Shown: positions 60,850 to 64,000 of the stretch, in pieces
How the letters are laid out: each line of letters opens with the position of its first letter
Numbering within the stretch: position 1 is the stretch's first letter
NCBI RefSeq assembly: GCF_026210795.1
Contig: NC_089455.1
Location: forward strand, 1,550,001 to 1,614,000
Length of the DNA: 64,000 bases
Reading direction: 5' to 3'
From: Rhizophagus irregularis
Taxonomy: Eukaryota; Glomeromycota; Glomeromycetes; Glomerales; Glomeraceae
Notes under the pieces: model-generated
The model's input: only the letters and a program-made list of their open reading frames with translations
The model's database searches: none
What the model was told of the DNA's origin: nothing
Program-made: the position numbers and the translations under genes

Positions 60850-61185
60850 ATTACCATCTTTAAATGCAAATAAATCAAGATTCACTGATCTGTTTTCTAT
60901 AATTTTAGGCTCGTTGGAAAGCCCTTGTTCTGGACTTCATAGTCAAAAAAGAACTCACCGATTGAATCATTAGATCTGGAGATATTTACATTTAAAGTTG
61001 AGGTACGAACTTTTTAACATGCTTAAATGCAAATATCTTGGGATCCACTGATCCATTTTTTATAAATTTAGGCTCTTTGGAAAGCCATTAATCTGGTTTA
61101 TATAAACGAAAAAAGAGCTTATCGATTGGATTACTAGATCTGAAAATATTTACGTTTTAAGTTGAGATACAAAGTTTTAACATAT
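60850..61185. repeat. Two tandem hairpin modules with gatctg half sites
   Basis: Two direct copies (about 60855-61015 and 61020-61180). Each has half sites like aatatcttgggatccactga and attactagatctgaaaatat around a ttaggctctttggaaagcc core. The plan is the same as in the hairpins at 14130, 16680 and 27480, but with a different core. Confidence 0.6.
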
Positions 61186-61686
61186 ATAGTAAGTGCTAAG
61201 AATTATATTAATTTAAAAGAAATATTTACTAAATTATAGTATAATAACATTAAATAAAAATTTTTTAATACTCATCCCCAATTTACTGTATATTATATAG
61301 TATTTTGTATAATAAAAATGTAATAAAATCAATATTTTAATTAAAGGTAGACAAATCAGCCCATATGATTTAATTTTTTATTAACTATTAATCCTAGAGA
61401 TGTGACTTTATTACCATTAGATTCGTCTTGTTGAGACGATTCCAATGAGCTATATTTCATTCTTTTCTGATCACTGGATCAAAAGATAGCAAACTGCCTG
61501 ATTGGTGACAGTATTTGGCGAAAATGCCAATCAGTCACCAATCGGTTAATATAGTAGAAAAAAATAATAGAAATATATTATTAGAAGTATTAGTAAAAAG
61601 AAAGAAAGAAATGAAAAAAAAATAGTAGGAAAACATCAATAAAGAAAGAAATATTAGTAATATATATCTTTTTATATATTTCTAGA
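61186..61686. other. Non-coding DNA
   Basis: A/T-rich plus the right arm of the foldback described at 58715. An aaagaaagaaa-rich stretch lies at 61590-61660. No gene. Confidence 0.45.
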
Positions 61687-62884
61687 TAAAGCTTCAAACG
61701 GTTTGAGCTAAACTAGGGAACTGATCTGAAACCAGCTCAAAATTTGGTTTGGTTTGATTCAGATATTAGAACCGAAAAACTGGTAGTTCAATTCGGTTAA
61801 ATCTAATTTTTTATAAAAATGTGAAAAATCGAATAGCTGTCCATCTAGTGATCGTACAAAGTTGAGCTATATATCATTGGATTTGACTCGAATAGACGCA
61901 TTGAATGGTGGTAAAATCATATCTCTAGCATTGATAGATCACATGTTAACCTATGCTAAATAATTTATAAATAATTGGAATTAACAAGCTATCTATTAGT
62001 GCTAGAAACATTATCTTAGTGCCATTTGGCGCATCTCAGTGAGACAAATCCAATGAATATAAATTCATCTGTGTACGACCACTGGATAGCAAATAATGTC
62101 AAGTTTCACATTTTTTAAAATTTTCAAGCGTTAAAAATTAAAAATTCTGATGCATGAATTTATTTTTCGTCCAATGGTCATATAAATATAAATTAGAACT
62201 CATTAGATTTATCTCGATAAGACAAGTTAAATGGTGCTAAGATCATGTCTTTAGCATTGATAGATAGCTTGCTAATGCCAATTTTTTATAAATTATTTAG
62301 CGTAAATTAACTTACGATCTATTAATGCTAGAGATATGATCTTACCACCATTCGACTCATCTCATCAAGACGAATCCAATGAGTCCTAATTTATATTTGT
62401 ATGACCATTGGACGACAAATAAATTCATGTATTGGAATTTTTAATTTTTAATGCTCAAAAATTTTAAAAAAATGCGAAACTTGACATTTTTTGCCATTCA
62501 GTGATCATACATAGAAGAATTAATATTCATTAGATTCGTCTCACTGAGGCGCATCGAATGGTGCTAAGATCATGTTTTTAGCACTAATAGATGGCTTGCT
62601 AATTCTAATTATTGATAATTCATTTAGCATGAGTTAACGTGTAATTTATCAATGCTAAAGATATGATCTTACCACCATTTAATGTGTCTCGTCAAGACGA
62701 ATCCAATAATATATGGCTTGACTTTGTACGTTCACTAGATGGACAGTTATTCGATTTTTCGCATTTTTATAAAAATCAGATTAAACTGAACTGACCCACC
62801 AGTTTTTCGGTTCAGTTTTTACGGATTTTGGCTCTAATCTAAACCATCTATAATCCGGACTAAATTGACCCGTTCAGAGCTTTA
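61687..62884. mobile_element. Large multi-palindromic hAT-type element, copy 2
   Basis: 1198 bp, ends taaagcttcaaacgg and cgttcagagcttta. Flanks tttctaga (61679-61686) and tttctaaa (62885-62892), an 8 bp duplication with one change. Collinear with 11075-12253, including the nested cgtctc-type palindromes, but more decayed. Non-coding. Confidence 0.8.
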
Positions 62885-63075
62885 TTTCTAAATATAACAG
62901 ATAAAAAAAATATGTATTTCTGGATATATTAAATAGATAAAAAATTGTGTTTTTAAGTAAAAAAAAATTGATAATAAAAAAAAAGTTTTAATAAAATAAA
63001 TAAAATGTAAAATGTAAATATTTAAATTATGTGATCATATAATAATAATATTACGTAACTTACCCATATTATTTT

Positions 63076-63457
63076 TAGAGATGCTGGGTAAAACCAAAAT
63101 ATTTAGTTATTTGACAAAACTAAAATAATTTAGATATTTAAAATTAAAAAACAAAATGCTAAAATTCAATATTCTATGGTATTTCTATGGATTTTTCATA
63201 AATTTCCATGGATTTTTAATTATAATAATTACTTAAAAAAATAAATTTTTATTAAAATATAATATTTTTTAAAAAGAATTTATAAAATTATTATAAATAT
63301 AATTAATTTTATATATTTTCATAATAAAACTATAATTTTATATAATTAAAATTAAAATTAAAAATTATTATTATATGGTTTAGTTAATAATAAAACTGAA
63401 ATTAATTGGTAATGAAACCAAAAATTTTGGCAAAAAGAGTTTAGGCAAGCATCACTA
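63076..63457. mobile_element. hAT-type MITE, tagtgatgcttgcc ends
   Basis: 382 bp, ends tagagatgctgggtaaaacc and tttaggcaagcatcacta, perfect 8 bp duplication attatttt (63068-63075 and 63458-63465). The interior has aaaccaaaat words. Ends are related to the taaggttgc families. Confidence 0.8.
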
Positions 63458-63524
63458 ATTATTTTATAGCCTAAATACATTTATAATTAAATTTGGCAAA
63501 ATTACATTATAAAACAAAAATTTT

Positions 63525-63745
63525 TCAATTCAAATGACCTCTTCAATTAAAAAATTTCTCAAAAAGAAATCTTTCTAAATGAATTCTTAGAAAATTTTTT
63601 ATCAAAAAAATATCTGAAATGACCTCTCTAATTAAAAATTTTTTTTAAAAAAAATTTTCCAAATGAACTCTTAAAAGATTTATCAAAAAAATCTCAAAAA
63701 ATCTTCTCAAATAAACTTTTAGAAATTTCTTTATTAAAAATAAAA
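63525..63745. repeat. Short A/T-rich tandem repeat
   Basis: About three diverged units of 70-85 bp with aaatgacctctctaattaaa, ctaaatgaattctta and atcaaaaaaat. The rest of 63466-64000 is A/T-rich with nothing recognised. Confidence 0.5.
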
Positions 63746-64000
63746 TATCCCAATCCTTAAGGTCTAGGCATTCGTTTCCTAAAAAATAAGTAATAACATT
63801 CTTTTTGGTTTAAAGAACTGTAATGAATAATTTAAAACTATTTTTTTAAAAAAAAACAAAAATATTCAGTTTAAACAAACTGAAAAAAGTTTTTTTTTTT
63901 GTAAATCAACTGGTGACTAATACTGAACTAAAGCTTCAAACCATTCGGAGCTTTATATCGAACAGGTAAATTGGCACAGTTGATTTGCTAGTTGCATAAA

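Larger units (their letters stand above)
58715..61545. repeat. Inverted pair of tcagtcaccaatcag repeats enclosing later insertions
   Basis: Left arm about 58715-59000 and right arm about 61345-61545 are inverted copies: tcaatcagtcaccaatcag, tttgatccagtgatca, tagctcattggaatcgtctc, acaagacgaatctaatggta, and farther in catatgggctaatttgt. They were probably one foldback element, now opened by the element at 59181 and surrounding DNA. The outer arm sequence recurs in the hairpin at 50470. Confidence 0.6.

Overview
The window is strongly A+T-rich eukaryotic DNA that looks fungal. It carries two recognisable host genes, and the rest is a dense, multiply nested transposon graveyard. Short GT-AG introns, a fungal-type perilipin, a 12-exon Ras GTPase-activating protein, BED-finger hAT transposases, a FAR1/MULE transposase and LINEs with RNase H together suggest an arbuscular-mycorrhizal fungus (Glomeromycotina, Rhizophagus-like). 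That assignment is inference; no rRNA or marker gene is present.

Layout. 1-5.4 kb: A/T-rich repeats, then a probable leader with an intron. 5413-6672: perilipin-like lipid-droplet protein. 6.7-18 kb: no gene, but MITEs, a large palindromic element, a PIF/Harbinger-like element, LINE tails and a tRNA-like dispersed repeat. 18032-33076: a 15 kb segment bounded by about 235 bp inverted repeats and an 8 bp target duplication; it contains a hAT with a broken transposase, a tandem array of intron-like units and an almost full-length broken LINE. 33-43 kb: MITEs and a degenerate FAR1-type MULE split by a 1.2 kb element and by a second hAT. 43993-47309: RasGAP of the Gap1/IQGAP-related type, 12 exons, apparently intact (786 aa). 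47.4-64 kb: gene fragment, palindromic MITEs, a 5'-truncated LINE, a third hAT, a hAT-type element filled with a second intron-like array, and a second copy of the palindromic element.

The two host genes have no visible functional link: one acts in lipid storage, the other in Ras signalling. The strongest common theme is hAT-type mobilisation. I could match 8 bp target duplications, exact or with one mismatch, for nineteen insertions, several nested two or three deep. The most unusual structures are tandem arrays whose unit looks like a small exon plus a small intron, with one palindrome at the donor and another before the polypyrimidine-AG acceptor. Two arrays of unrelated sequence share this plan, and a third, decayed one may do so.
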